A DNA stretch of 64,000 nucleotides from Gammaproteobacteria bacterium (GTDB taxonomy: Bacteria; Pseudomonadota; Gammaproteobacteria; Burkholderiales; Rhodocyclaceae). A program made the translations under genes and the position numbers. A model generated the notes under the pieces. It saw only the letters and a list, made by a program, of their open reading frames with translations, made no database searches and was not told the DNA's origin. The stretch is taken from assembly GCA_029289235.1 (NCBI GenBank), contig JARFTZ010000052.1:84512-148511 (forward strand), written 5' to 3'. Positions 39,790-48,905 of this stretch are shown in pieces. Every line of letters starts with the position of its first letter. The stretch's first letter is position 1.

Positions 39790-40866
39790 TTACACCGTCA
39801 GGTCGACCTGCTGGATGCTGCCGACTCCGCCGCTTTCCCGCAGGTAGATGCCGGTTGTCTGAACCTGCCCCATCAGGGCGTTGCCGCTATCCTTGATCGC
39901 GAAAGGCGTGGCGACGCGAGACAGGCTGATGGCGCCCACTCCCGTTTCTTGGAGCGAACGCAGGATGTCGTTTCCCTCGCTGTCCCTGGTCCATACCGAC
40001 AGTTGCTTGTAGGCCGCATCGTTTTCATCGATCCAGCCGTTTTCGTCCGCGTCGAACGCCGCCAGTTCGGCGAAGCCGTCGCCGGTTTTTGCGCCGAACA
40101 GTTCCGAGCCGTCGTTGATCACACCGTCGCCGTTGCGATCGAAGGCCAGGAAGCCGCTGCCGCCGGTGACGAAGTTGATCTGTTCGTTGTTTTCGCCGTC
40201 GGCGTTGAGGTCGAAGGTGAAGCGGCGGTCGGTCAGTTGCGCGGCGGTTCCCGAAAAATTGATTACCAGCGGGTCGCGGGTCTGGCGGGCATCGCCGAGG
40301 CGGAGACTGATGTCGGTCTGCGTGTGATAGCTGCGCGCCATCTGCAGCGACAGGTTGAAGTTGATTTCACGGCCGTCGGCCGTCTTGACCGTCCCGCTTG
40401 CCGCGAACGAGGTCTGTTCGATTTCCGAATAGGAGGCGTGATAGTCGTATTCGAGGCCGAATCCCGCACGCTCAGGCGCAGGGGCGTGGGAGAGAGGCGC
40501 GCTGGTGGTTTGTGCCGGAACCGATGCTTCCTGGCGCAACTTGCCGCCGTCAAAAAGCTTGATTTCCTTGCCCGTGAGTTTCGATACGAGCAGGCGGATC
40601 AACGTCAGCATCGGATCGTTTTCCGCGGCTTCGAGCGAATCCTCGACTCCCGAGCTCTCGCTCGCCTGGGCGGCCCGGGCGGCGTCCGAGATCATTACCT
40701 TTTGCGCCACGTTTTCCGGAGCTTCCGGCGTTTTCGTCAGACTTCCCCGGCCTTCGAAATCGGGGCGCCGGTTTCCTGTCCAGAAGCGGAGCGATTCCGA
40801 TGTTTCCTGATGTGTTTGCAGAGTGTGGCTGGCTTCCAGCTGTAACGATGAACTGGCGACAATCAT
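39790..40866 (-). CDS. Uncharacterised protein with EF-hand/dockerin-like calcium motifs
   Basis: The 358-residue protein has no signal peptide. Residues about 115-215 form a conserved-looking beta-rich region (GLEYDYHASYSEIEQTSFAA). Calcium-binding loops follow: DLNADGENNEQINF at about 220, DRNGDGVINDGSELFG at about 244 and DADENGWIDENDAAY at about 272. It resembles a family of proteins annotated only as EF-hand or VCBS-like in betaproteobacteria and gammaproteobacteria. Calcium binding is probable; cellular role and location are unknown. It stands alone, tail to tail with recQ and upstream of hemH on the same strand. Confidence 0.85.
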   Translation of the reverse strand: MIVASSSLQLEASHTLQTHQETSESLRFWTGNRRPDFEGRGSLTKTPEAPENVAQKVMISDAARAAQASESSGVEDSLEAAENDPMLTLIRLLVSKLTGKEIKLFDGGKLRQEASVPAQTTSAPLSHAPAPERAGFGLEYDYHASYSEIEQTSFAASGTVKTADGREINFNLSLQMARSYHTQTDISLRLGDARQTRDPLVINFSGTAAQLTDRRFTFDLNADGENNEQINFVTGGSGFLAFDRNGDGVINDGSELFGAKTGDGFAELAAFDADENGWIDENDAAYKQLSVWTRDSEGNDILRSLQETGVGAISLSRVATPFAIKDSGNALMGQVQTTGIYLRESGGVGSIQQVDLTV

Positions 40867-40950
40867 GTTGACTCCCCGCGTGCGCGGTTAAACCATGTAA
40901 AGGCTTAACGGATCGCAACGGGGAATTCTTGAGCCCGATTCTTCAGCGGG

Positions 40951-41961
40951 TCAGCACCAGCCTTGGAGGTTTCTCAGAGCGATATCCCTCAGTGCCGCGA
41001 TCCAGTCGTCGCGTTCGTTCAGGCAAGGGATGTAGCAGTACTCCTTGCCGCCGGCCGTCAGGAAGGTCGATTTGCCTTCCATGGCGATTTCCTCCAGCGT
41101 CTCCAGGCAGTCGGCGGGGAAACCGGGGCAAAGAATATCGACGCGCTGAACGCCCTTGCGGCCGAGATCCTCGAGTACTGCGGAGGTGTAGGGTTGCAAC
41201 CATTGCGCCGGACCGAAGCGCGACTGGAAGCAGACAGTGACGCGGGTTTCGTCGAGGTTCAACGCATCGGCCAGCAGCCGGCCCGTGGTCAGACATTCGT
41301 CACGGTAGGGGTCGCCCCGTTTGACCGATCTGACCGGGATGCCGTGGAAACTCATGAGCAGCCGGTACGATTCGCCCGGATGTCCGTTCGTCATCCAGTG
41401 ATGCCGGACGCTTGTGGCGAGGGCGTCTATATAGCCGGGGTCGGCAGGGAAACTGCGTACCGAACGCAACTCCGGCTGGTTGCGCATCTTCCTGGTCCAG
41501 GCGAAGGTGCAGTCGAAGGCCGTGGCGGTGGTGCTGGCGGAGTATTGCGGATACAGCGGCAGCAGCAGGATGCGCGAGAATCCGTCGGCGGTCAGCCGGT
41601 CGAGCGTCGTCGGGATCGATGGCTGGCCGTAGCGCATGGCATACTCGACCCGGGCTGGGCAGCCCGATTTGCCGAGGAAACCGCGCAGCAGTCGTGCCTG
41701 CTTTTCCGTATGGATTTTCAGCGGCGAGCCTTCGGCAGTCCAGACGGCTGCGTATTTTTCCGCAGATTTCTTCGGGCGGGTGACGAGCACGATGCCGTTG
41801 AGGATCGGCCACCAAAGGATGCGCGGCAGTTCGACGACCCGCGGGTCGGACAGGAATTCCCGCAGGTAGCGGCGGACGGCAGGTGCCGTCGGTTCGTCAG
41901 GTGTGCCGAGGTTGATCAGCAGGACCGCGGTTTTTCCCGTTTCGTCAGGTACGGATTGCAT
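40951..41961 (-). CDS. hemH: Ferrochelatase
   Basis: From the ATG at 41961 ([20 protein letters not shown]) the product has 336 residues. Family motifs are [45 protein letters not shown] and [11 protein letters not shown], which holds the catalytic His. [15 protein letters not shown] and the C-terminal [15 protein letters not shown] are also present. It inserts Fe2+ into protoporphyrin IX, the last step of haem synthesis, at the inner membrane. Its ATG overlaps the hrcA stop as TGATG, so the two are translationally coupled; this pairing is common in betaproteobacteria. Confidence 0.97.
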   Translation of the reverse strand: MQSVPDETGKTAVLLINLGTPDEPTAPAVRRYLREFLSDPRVVELPRILWWPILNGIVLVTRPKKSAEKYAAVWTAEGSPLKIHTEKQARLLRGFLGKSGCPARVEYAMRYGQPSIPTTLDRLTADGFSRILLLPLYPQYSASTTATAFDCTFAWTRKMRNQPELRSVRSFPADPGYIDALATSVRHHWMTNGHPGESYRLLMSFHGIPVRSVKRGDPYRDECLTTGRLLADALNLDETRVTVCFQSRFGPAQWLQPYTSAVLEDLGRKGVQRVDILCPGFPADCLETLEEIAMEGKSTFLTAGGKEYCYIPCLNERDDWIAALRDIALRNLQGWC

Positions 41962-42989
41962 CACGATTTGGCTTGGTAGGTGAGTGCCGAGGAGAGCAGG
42001 CGGGCGGTGATGTCGACGATGGGGATGACGCGTTCGTAGGCCATCCGGGTCGGGCCGATGACGCCGACCGAGCCGACGATCTGCCCGTCGACCTCGTAGG
42101 GGGCGGCGATCACGCTGCATTCGTCGAGCGGTGCCAGTCCGGACTCGCTGCCGATGTAGATCTGGATACCGTCGGCGCGCTGTGATACGTCGAGCAGTTG
42201 CATCAGCGCCGTGCGTTGTTCGAACAGGTCGAACAGTTCCCTTAGCCGTTTCATGTTCGACGACAGTTCCTCGACTTCCAGCAGGTTGCGCTCGCCGGAG
42301 ATGACGTAGTGATCGTCGGACGCGCGCATCGCCTCGTCGCCGGCGGCCAGTGCGGCGGCCATCAGGTTTTGCAGGTCGCCGCGCAGCCTGAGAACGTCCT
42401 CCTTCACCCGGGAACGGATCTGATCAAACTCGTGACCGGCGAAGAACTGGTTCAGGTGGTTGGTTGCGATCGCCAGTTCCGATGCGGAATATGGGCGCTC
42501 GGTGAACAAAATGCGGTTCTGCACGTCGCCATCGTCGGTGACCAGGATCAGCAGGATGCGCTTTTCCGACAGGCTGACGAACTCCATCTGCCGGATGCGT
42601 TGCGATTTGCGTCGCGGCGTGAGAACGATGCCGGCAAAATGAGTGAGTCCGGAAAGCAGGCGTGACGCACTGCTTATCAGTTCTTTCGGTTGAGAGGGGT
42701 GCAGCGTGTCTTCTATGGTGTGGATCTTGTCGCTTTCCAGCGGCTGCACGGTGAGCAGGCTGTCCACGAAAAAGCGATACCCGCGCGGCGTCGGTACGCG
42801 TCCCGCCGAGGTGTGCGGGCTGGCGATGTAGCCGAGATCCTCCAGGTCGGCCATCACGTTGCGCACGGTCGCTGCCGAGAGGTCAAGGCCGGAGTATTTC
42901 GACAGTGCGCGTGAGCCGACCGGCTGACCTTCCGCGATGTAGCGTTCGATCAGCGTCTTGAGCAGGGTTTTGGCACGGTCGTCGAGCAT
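41961..42989 (-). CDS. hrcA: Heat-inducible transcription repressor HrcA
   Basis: The 342-residue protein has the HrcA winged helix at the N-terminus ([58 protein letters not shown]). The GAF-like and dimerisation region follows, ending [20 protein letters not shown]. HrcA represses heat-shock operons by binding CIRCE. None of the heat-shock genes in this window has a visible CIRCE, so its targets, probably groESL, lie elsewhere. It is divergent from nadK and coupled to hemH. Confidence 0.96.
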   Translation of the reverse strand: MLDDRAKTLLKTLIERYIAEGQPVGSRALSKYSGLDLSAATVRNVMADLEDLGYIASPHTSAGRVPTPRGYRFFVDSLLTVQPLESDKIHTIEDTLHPSQPKELISSASRLLSGLTHFAGIVLTPRRKSQRIRQMEFVSLSEKRILLILVTDDGDVQNRILFTERPYSASELAIATNHLNQFFAGHEFDQIRSRVKEDVLRLRGDLQNLMAAALAAGDEAMRASDDHYVISGERNLLEVEELSSNMKRLRELFDLFEQRTALMQLLDVSQRADGIQIYIGSESGLAPLDECSVIAAPYEVDGQIVGSVGVIGPTRMAYERVIPIVDITARLLSSALTYQAKS

Positions 42990-43095
42990 GGGCTGGATTC
43001 TACAAAAATAACCGGTGACGTTTATAGTCCGGTTGTCCTGGATTCACATTTTCTTCGGAATGTCGGCAAATGAATTTGTGGTTTAATTCGTCACC

Positions 43096-44025
43096 ATGAA
43101 TGGCGCGCCTTCTTCCCAACCCGTCGACAGCCGGTTTTCACCGAAAACAATTGCGTTGATCGGGAAATATCAGAGCCGAGAGATCGCGGAATCCCTGTCA
43201 TTGTTGGCCAGAAGCCTGCACGAGCGCGGCATCGTCGTTCTCGTTGAAGAGGCTACGGCCAACATTTCGGAAGACGAGGGCTCTGCTCGCTACTGGCAGC
43301 GATGTGACTATGCGGCGATCGGAGCGCGGGCCGATCTGGCGATCGTGCTTGGCGGCGACGGAACGATGCTCAATGCGGCGCGACATCTGGCGCTGTACAA
43401 CGTGCCGCTGGTCGGGGTTAATCAGGGGCGCCTGGGGTTCATGACCGATATCGCGCGCTCCGACATGCTGACGTGTATCGACGATCTGCTGGCCGGCCGG
43501 TTCTCTCCGGAAAGCCGCATGTTGCTCTCCGGAGAGATTTTGCGCGATGGCAAGGTCGTCGCTTCGAACCTGGCGCTCAACGAGGTGGTCGTCGACAAGG
43601 GCGCCATCGGCCGCCTGATCGACTTCGATCTGGTCGTGGATGGCGAGTTTCTCTACAACCTCCGTTCCGACGGGTTGATTGTTTCGACACCGACAGGGTC
43701 GACCGCGTACTCTTTGTCAGCCAACGGACCGATCCTTCATCCCCAGGTGACAGGCATCGCGCTGGTGCCGCTGTGTCCGCATTCCCTGACCAACCGGCCG
43801 GTGCTGGTCGGCGATCGCAACGTGGTCGAGATCCGCATCGTGCGAGCCGACGATTCGCGCGTTCACTTCGACGGGCAGGTGACGTTTGACTTGAAACCTG
43901 CCGATATCGTGCGTATCCAGCGTTCCGAATTCTCCGTCTGTCTCCTTCATCCGCCCGGCTACAGTTACTTCGCCATGCTGCGTGAAAAGCTGCACTGGAG
44001 CCGCCAACCGATCATCCCGCACTGA
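43096..44025 (+). CDS. nadK: NAD kinase
   Basis: The 309-residue protein carries the NAD kinase signature [14 protein letters not shown] at about 88-101, then [13 protein letters not shown] and [19 protein letters not shown]. The Asn-Glu pair in [12 protein letters not shown] is also in place. It phosphorylates NAD to NADP with ATP, in the cytoplasm. It is divergent from hrcA by 106 bases, and recN starts 3 bases after its stop, so nadK and recN form an operon as in many proteobacteria. Confidence 0.97.
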   Translation: MNGAPSSQPVDSRFSPKTIALIGKYQSREIAESLSLLARSLHERGIVVLVEEATANISEDEGSARYWQRCDYAAIGARADLAIVLGGDGTMLNAARHLALYNVPLVGVNQGRLGFMTDIARSDMLTCIDDLLAGRFSPESRMLLSGEILRDGKVVASNLALNEVVVDKGAIGRLIDFDLVVDGEFLYNLRSDGLIVSTPTGSTAYSLSANGPILHPQVTGIALVPLCPHSLTNRPVLVGDRNVVEIRIVRADDSRVHFDGQVTFDLKPADIVRIQRSEFSVCLLHPPGYSYFAMLREKLHWSRQPIIPH

Positions 44026-44028
44026 ATC

Positions 44029-45684
44029 ATGCTGCAGCGCCTGACGATCCGCGATTTTGTCCTGGTCGACCAGCTGGAACTCGATTTCGCCGCCGGCTTC
44101 GGCACGCTCACCGGCGAGACGGGGGCGGGCAAGTCGATCCTTGTCGATGCATTGGCCTTCGTTCTCGGTGAGCGCGCCGATGGCGGGCTGATCCGGTCGG
44201 GTTGCGAACGCGCCGAGGTTTGTGCCGAATTCGCCCTGGACGATGCGCTTTCCGCCGGAGAATGGTTGCGCGAGAACGATTTCGCGACGGACGACGGCTT
44301 GTTGTTGCGCAGGGTGCTTGACGCCAACGGCCGTTCCCGTGCCTACCTCAACGGGTCTCCGGTCACGGTCCAGCAGATTCGCGAGGTGGCTGAGCGGCTG
44401 GTCGATATCCATGGCCAGCATGCTCATCAGTCACTGTTGCGGGCTGAAGCGCAGCGGCAGTTGCTGGATTCCCACGCGCAGTTGGGTGAATTGGCCGGAC
44501 AGGTGGCTGATGCCTGGCGCGCTTGGCGCTCTGCCACGGAGGCGTTGGAGAACGCCTCGCAGGGGGCTGACGCCTTGCTGCGGGAGCGTGAGCAACTTGA
44601 GTGGCAAGTTCGTGAGCTGGAAACCCTCGGTTTCAGTGCGGACGAATGGACGAGTCTGAATACTGAGCACAAGCGATTGGCGCATGCGGCAAACCTGGTT
44701 GACGGGGCGCGTTATTCGCTGGCGCTTTTGTCGGATGACGAAGCTGCCTGTGAAACGCTGCTCGATGGGGCGTTGGGGCGGTTGGACGAGTTGGCGGAGT
44801 TCGACCCCGCTTTGGTCGAAATCACCGACCTGTTGAGTTCGGCGCGAGCCGAGTTGGGCGAGGCGGTGTCGGCGCTTCACCGATACAGCGATCGCCTCGA
44901 CCTCGACCCGGAGCGCCTTGGCGAGGTCGAGCGGCGTATCGAGGCTGTCCTGTCGTGTGCGCGCAAGTACCGTACTGACCCGGAAGAACTGCCGATGCAG
45001 TTGCAGGCTTGGCAACGGCGCCTGTCGGCCCTGGGCGAGGAGGTCGATATCGCGGCGCTCGAGGCGCGCGTGTTGGCGGCGAGAAAGCGTTACACATTCC
45101 TGGCGGAGAAGCTGTCGGCGGAACGCGCCAAGGCAGCAAGGCAACTCGGCGCCGACGTCAGCCATGTCATGCAGCAACTGGCACTGGGCGGAGGGCGTTT
45201 TGAAATCGCGCTGGTGCCGGTGCCGGAAGGGGCCGCCCATGGACTTGAACACATCGAGTTCCGCATCGCGGGCTTGGCCGGGAGCGATTCTCGCCCGCTT
45301 GCAAAGGTCGCGTCCGGCGGCGAGTTGTCTCGCATCAGCCTGGCCATCCAGGTCGTGACGAGTCAGGCGGCGAAGGTGCCGACGCTTGTGTTCGATGAAG
45401 TCGATGTCGGCATCGGTGGCGGCGTGGCCGAGGTTGTCGGGCGCCTGTTGCGTGAGTTGGGATCAGAGCGGCAGGTTTTGTGCGTGACGCATCTGGCGCA
45501 GGTTGCAGCGCGAGCGAACTGGCAGTGGCAGGTTTCGAAGAGGAACTTCGATGGCGAGGTGCGCAGCCGTGTCGTCGACCTCGATGAGGATGGCCGGGTC
45601 GAGGAAGTGGCGCGCATGCTCGGCGGAGTGAAGATTACATCGATCACGCGCCAGCATGCACGGGAAATGCTTGGTTTCTCCTGA
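44029..45684 (+). CDS. recN: DNA repair protein RecN
   Basis: The 551-residue SMC-like ATPase has Walker A GETGAGKSILVDALAFVLGE near residue 30. The coiled-coil region is at about 150-360. The ABC signature region KVASGGELSRISLAIQVV, Walker B PTLVFDEVDVGIGG and the closing VLCVTHLAQVAARA are all present. RecN helps repair double-strand breaks and is normally SOS-induced. I saw no clear LexA box before nadK. Its gene overlaps the nadK transcript, 3 bases apart. Confidence 0.97.
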   Translation: MLQRLTIRDFVLVDQLELDFAAGFGTLTGETGAGKSILVDALAFVLGERADGGLIRSGCERAEVCAEFALDDALSAGEWLRENDFATDDGLLLRRVLDANGRSRAYLNGSPVTVQQIREVAERLVDIHGQHAHQSLLRAEAQRQLLDSHAQLGELAGQVADAWRAWRSATEALENASQGADALLREREQLEWQVRELETLGFSADEWTSLNTEHKRLAHAANLVDGARYSLALLSDDEAACETLLDGALGRLDELAEFDPALVEITDLLSSARAELGEAVSALHRYSDRLDLDPERLGEVERRIEAVLSCARKYRTDPEELPMQLQAWQRRLSALGEEVDIAALEARVLAARKRYTFLAEKLSAERAKAARQLGADVSHVMQQLALGGGRFEIALVPVPEGAAHGLEHIEFRIAGLAGSDSRPLAKVASGGELSRISLAIQVVTSQAAKVPTLVFDEVDVGIGGGVAEVVGRLLRELGSERQVLCVTHLAQVAARANWQWQVSKRNFDGEVRSRVVDLDEDGRVEEVARMLGGVKITSITRQHAREMLGFS

Positions 45685-45738
45685 GAATTCTCCGGTGCCG
45701 ACCTGGATGAGGCTGCGCGCGGCAAGCGCTTTTTGCGC

Positions 45739-46206
45739 CTACTCCTCGGTGCCGATGCTGATGGCCGGATTGGCTGCCTGCTTTTCGCGGTGCGGGCAGT
45801 CCGGTCTGATGCACTCGGCATAGAGATACATGGCGTGAGCCACGATCTTGAACCCCCGCTCTTTGGCGATGCGTTTTTGTCGCCGCTCGATTTCCTCGTC
45901 GTGGAACTCTTCGACGTGTCCGCAATGGGTGCAGACCAGATGGTCATGATGCTGCATCGCCTTGCGTTCGAATACCGCCTTGCCTGATTCGAAATGATGC
46001 CGCTCAAGCAAGCCGGCCTGTTCGAACTGGGTCAGGGCCCGGTATACCGTGGCCAGGCCGATATCCATGTTTTCACTGAGCAGCAGGCGGTAGACGTCGT
46101 CTGCTGTCAGGTGCTTTCCTTCTTCCCGGTCGAAAAGTTCGAGAATCTTCATCCGCGGAAAGGTGGCCTTGAGTCCTATGCTCTTTAGTTCGGTAGATTT
46201 GTTCAT
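45739..46206 (-). CDS. fur: Ferric uptake regulator Fur
   Basis: The start at 46206 (MNKSTELKSIGLKATFPRMK) gives 155 residues; an open frame upstream is not needed. The winged helix is at about 10-80 (DDVYRLLLSENMDIGLATVY, RALTQFEQAGLLERHHFES). Metal-binding residues are in HHDHLVCTHCGHVEEFHD and the C-terminal Cys pair in CIRPDCPH. With Fe2+ it represses iron-uptake genes; the FecI-type sigma gene at the left end carries a likely target box. It diverges from bamE, the standard proteobacterial arrangement. Confidence 0.97.
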   Translation of the reverse strand: MNKSTELKSIGLKATFPRMKILELFDREEGKHLTADDVYRLLLSENMDIGLATVYRALTQFEQAGLLERHHFESGKAVFERKAMQHHDHLVCTHCGHVEEFHDEEIERRQKRIAKERGFKIVAHAMYLYAECIRPDCPHREKQAANPAISIGTEE

Positions 46207-46288
46207 GACGTGTTCGGCGAAGTAAGTAAGCGTGCTTTCGGTTATGATATGCCGCTTCATATGACTCTGGTTCGGGGCCGTAAGTTTA

Positions 46289-46804
46289 ATGCCATTCGTA
46301 CATTATTTTCCCGGATTGTTATCACGCGCAGGAATTTCGCGTTTTTTTGGCGTGACAATCCTGTCGTTGGCGCTTCACGGATGTTCCTGGGTGCCGCGAC
46401 CGATCACCGAGTACAAGATCGATGTTCAGCAGGGCAACGTGCTGACCCAGGAGATGGTGTCGCAACTCAAACCGGGTCTGACCAAGGATCAGGTCCGCTT
46501 TCTGCTGGGAACCCCGGTTTTGATGGACATGTTCCACGCCAATCGCTGGGATTACGTTTATCGTCTGAAAAAAGGCAGTACCGGTGCTGTCGAGATGCGA
46601 CAGTTTTCGACGTTCTTTGACGAGAATGACCGCCTGATCCGGGTCGGCGGGGATGTCGCGGCCCTTCAATCGTCTGATCTCTCGGCACAGCCAACAAACA
46701 AGATGCGTGAAATCGATCTCGGGTCGGTGTCGGAGGGGGCTGTTGCACCCCCGATCGAGGAAAGAGGGTTTTTCGGAAAAATACTGGAGAGCGTGGGGTT
46801 CTAG
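46289..46804 (+). CDS. bamE: Outer-membrane assembly lipoprotein BamE
   Basis: The 171-residue lipoprotein has a lipobox LALHGC with the lipidated Cys at residue 32. The BamE/SmpA domain follows ([20 protein letters not shown], then [20 protein letters not shown] and [11 protein letters not shown]). It is part of the BAM complex that inserts beta-barrel proteins into the outer membrane. The N-terminus before the lipobox is longer than usual; no better start codon was found. dapB begins 1 base after its stop, so the two are co-transcribed. Confidence 0.95.
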   Translation: MPFVHYFPGLLSRAGISRFFGVTILSLALHGCSWVPRPITEYKIDVQQGNVLTQEMVSQLKPGLTKDQVRFLLGTPVLMDMFHANRWDYVYRLKKGSTGAVEMRQFSTFFDENDRLIRVGGDVAALQSSDLSAQPTNKMREIDLGSVSEGAVAPPIEERGFFGKILESVGF

Positions 46805-46805
46805 G

Positions 46806-47612
46806 ATGAAAAAAATCAAAATTGCGGTGGTGGGTGCGACCGGACGCATGGGGCGCATGATCATTGAAACTGTCCTCAAGGACGATGCGGCCCAACTGGT
46901 TGCCGCGATCGATCTGGCAGGGAATCCGTTGATCGGCAAGCCGGCCGGGGAGTTGGTCGGCATTCCCTGCGACGTCCCGGTTACGAGCGATACCGAAGCC
47001 GGGATCGCCAAGGCAGACTGTCTGATCGATTTTACCCGCCCCGAAGGAACGCTTGAGCATCTGGCGATCTGCCGTCGCCTCAAGGTGGCGATGGTCATCG
47101 GAACGACCGGTGTCGACGATGAAGGAAAGCGGGCGATTGCTGATGCGGCGAGAGAAATACCCGTGGTTTTCGCTCCGAATATGAGTGTCGGAGTCAATGT
47201 GGTGTTCAAGTTGCTGGACATGGCCTCCCGCATTCTTTCCGAAGGTTACGACATCGAAATCGTGGAAGCCCATCACAAGCTCAAGGTGGATGCTCCTTCG
47301 GGGACGGCTTTGCGCATGGGAGAGGTGATTGCCGGCGCGCTGGGGCGCGATCTCAAGCAGTGCGCGATTTATGGTCGCGAGGGAGTCACCGGAGTACGCG
47401 ATCCCTCAACGATCGGTTTTGCCACGGTGCGTGGCGGCGATATCGTCGGTGATCATACGGTGATGTATTGTGGTATCGGCGAGCGTGTCGAGATCAGCCA
47501 CAAGGCAGGCAGTCGCATGCCCTATGCGCTGGGGGGTTTGCGTGCGGCGCGCTTCCTGTCCGGCAAGAGCAACGGTTTGTTCGACATGCAGGACGTTCTC
47601 GGCTTGCGCTGA
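46806..47612 (+). CDS. dapB: 4-hydroxy-tetrahydrodipicolinate reductase
   Basis: From the ATG at 46806 the product has 268 residues. The NAD(P)-binding Rossmann start is [20 protein letters not shown]. The catalytic segment [16 protein letters not shown], at about 155-170, holds the His and Lys of the family. It reduces hydroxy-tetrahydrodipicolinate in the lysine and meso-diaminopimelate pathway. Its start lies directly after the bamE stop. A promoter and hairpin for carA follow the gene. Confidence 0.97.
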   Translation: MKKIKIAVVGATGRMGRMIIETVLKDDAAQLVAAIDLAGNPLIGKPAGELVGIPCDVPVTSDTEAGIAKADCLIDFTRPEGTLEHLAICRRLKVAMVIGTTGVDDEGKRAIADAAREIPVVFAPNMSVGVNVVFKLLDMASRILSEGYDIEIVEAHHKLKVDAPSGTALRMGEVIAGALGRDLKQCAIYGREGVTGVRDPSTIGFATVRGGDIVGDHTVMYCGIGERVEISHKAGSRMPYALGGLRAARFLSGKSNGLFDMQDVLGLR

Positions 47613-47643
47613 GTTTCGCTGTCAGCTTGTAGGCAGGTTACGA

Positions 47644-47672
47644 TTGCCGGTATCCGGCTTTTCGGATACAAT
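47644..47672 (+). promoter_or_regulatory. Sigma-70-type promoter of carAB
   Basis: TTGCCG (47644-47649) and TACAAT (47667-47672) are 17 bases apart. The site lies 32 bases after the dapB stop and about 82 before the carA start, so carAB can be transcribed independently of dapB. Confidence 0.5.
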
Positions 47673-47692
47673 TCGAGCCTATTCAATACATT

Positions 47693-47722
47693 AAGCGGGA
47701 GAGCTGGCGCTCTCCCGCTTTT
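47693..47722 (+). terminator. Hairpin between dapB and carA (terminator or carA leader attenuator)
   Basis: AAGCGGGAGAGC (47693-47704) and GCTCTCCCGCTT (47709-47720) are perfect 12-base arms around TGGC, followed by a short T-run. It terminates dapB transcription, but it also lies downstream of a likely carA promoter, so it would be part of the carA leader. Confidence 0.7.
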
Positions 47723-47753
47723 GCATATCTAAGCTACGGAACAGGAGTTCTTC

Positions 47754-48902
47754 GTGTCATTGCTACCCTCTCTTCCGCCCGCTGTTCTCGTGCTTGCCGA
47801 TGGAACCGTTTTTCGCGGTTACGCGATTGGCGCGGCTGGCAGTACCAGTGGAGAAGTCGTATTCAATACGGCGATCACGGGTTATCAGGAAATCCTGACC
47901 GATCCCTCGTATTGCCGTCAGATCGTCACGCTGACCTATCCGCATATCGGCAATGTCGGTTGCAACGCCGAGGATTTCGAATCTCGCGCCAATTTTGCCG
48001 CAGGGCTGGTGATCCGCGACCTTCCATTGCGCGCAGAAAACTGGCGGTTGCAGGATACGCTCCCCGACTACCTGAAGAAGCATGGCGTGGTGGCTATCGC
48101 CGGCATCGATACCCGGAAACTGACGCGCATCCTGCGTGAAAAGGGCGCGCAGGCGGGCTGTATCATGGCGGTCGATGTTGACGAGGCGAAAGCCCTGGAA
48201 GAGGCAAAGGCCTTCCCGGGGCTGGCAGGAATGGATCTGGCGAAGGTCGTGTCTGCCGAAGCCCCGTATGAGTGGTCCGAAGGCGAATGGTCGCTGAAAG
48301 GCTATTTGCCTGCCGCCGAAGTGACATACCACGTTGTCGCCTTCGACTACGGTGTCAAGCGCAACATCCTGCGGATGCTCGCCTCGCGTGGCTGTAAGGT
48401 GACGGTCGTGCCGGCGCAGACGACTGCGTCCGAAGTGCTCAAATACAACCCGGACGGCGTCTTCCTGTCAAACGGGCCGGGCGATCCGGAGCCGTGTGAT
48501 TACGCGATCGAGGCGATTCGCGAATTGCTGGCCAAGGGTATTCCGACCTACGGCATCTGTCTGGGACATCAGTTGCTGGCGCTGGCTTCCGGCGCGCGCA
48601 CGGTCAAGATGAAGTTCGGCCACCACGGTGCAAACCATCCGGTCAAGGATCTCGATACGCAGCAGGTGATGATCACCAGCCAGAACCACGGGTTCGCGGT
48701 CGATGCCGAAACGCTGCCGGCGAATCTGCGGCCGACGCACGTGTCGCTGTTCGACGGCTCGCTGCAGGGCGTGGCGCGTACCGACGTGCCGGCGTTCTCG
48801 TTCCAGGGGCACCCTGAGGCGAGCCCCGGACCGCACGACGTGGCGTACCTCTTTGACCGTTTCATCAAGCTCATGCAAGCCAGGAAGGCCGAGGGAAAGT
48901 AA
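47754..48902 (+). CDS. carA: Carbamoyl-phosphate synthase small subunit (glutaminase)
   Basis: The start codon is GTG at 47754, 7 bases after AGGAG. The 382-residue protein has the CarA N-terminal domain ([20 protein letters not shown]). The class I glutamine amidotransferase domain is at about 200-380, with nucleophile Cys269 in [12 protein letters not shown] and the His-x-Glu dyad in [13 protein letters not shown]. It supplies ammonia from glutamine to CarB for carbamoyl phosphate, used in arginine and pyrimidine synthesis. carB begins 3 bases after its stop. Confidence 0.97.
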   Translation: MSLLPSLPPAVLVLADGTVFRGYAIGAAGSTSGEVVFNTAITGYQEILTDPSYCRQIVTLTYPHIGNVGCNAEDFESRANFAAGLVIRDLPLRAENWRLQDTLPDYLKKHGVVAIAGIDTRKLTRILREKGAQAGCIMAVDVDEAKALEEAKAFPGLAGMDLAKVVSAEAPYEWSEGEWSLKGYLPAAEVTYHVVAFDYGVKRNILRMLASRGCKVTVVPAQTTASEVLKYNPDGVFLSNGPGDPEPCDYAIEAIRELLAKGIPTYGICLGHQLLALASGARTVKMKFGHHGANHPVKDLDTQQVMITSQNHGFAVDAETLPANLRPTHVSLFDGSLQGVARTDVPAFSFQGHPEASPGPHDVAYLFDRFIKLMQARKAEGK

Positions 48903-48905
48903 CTC

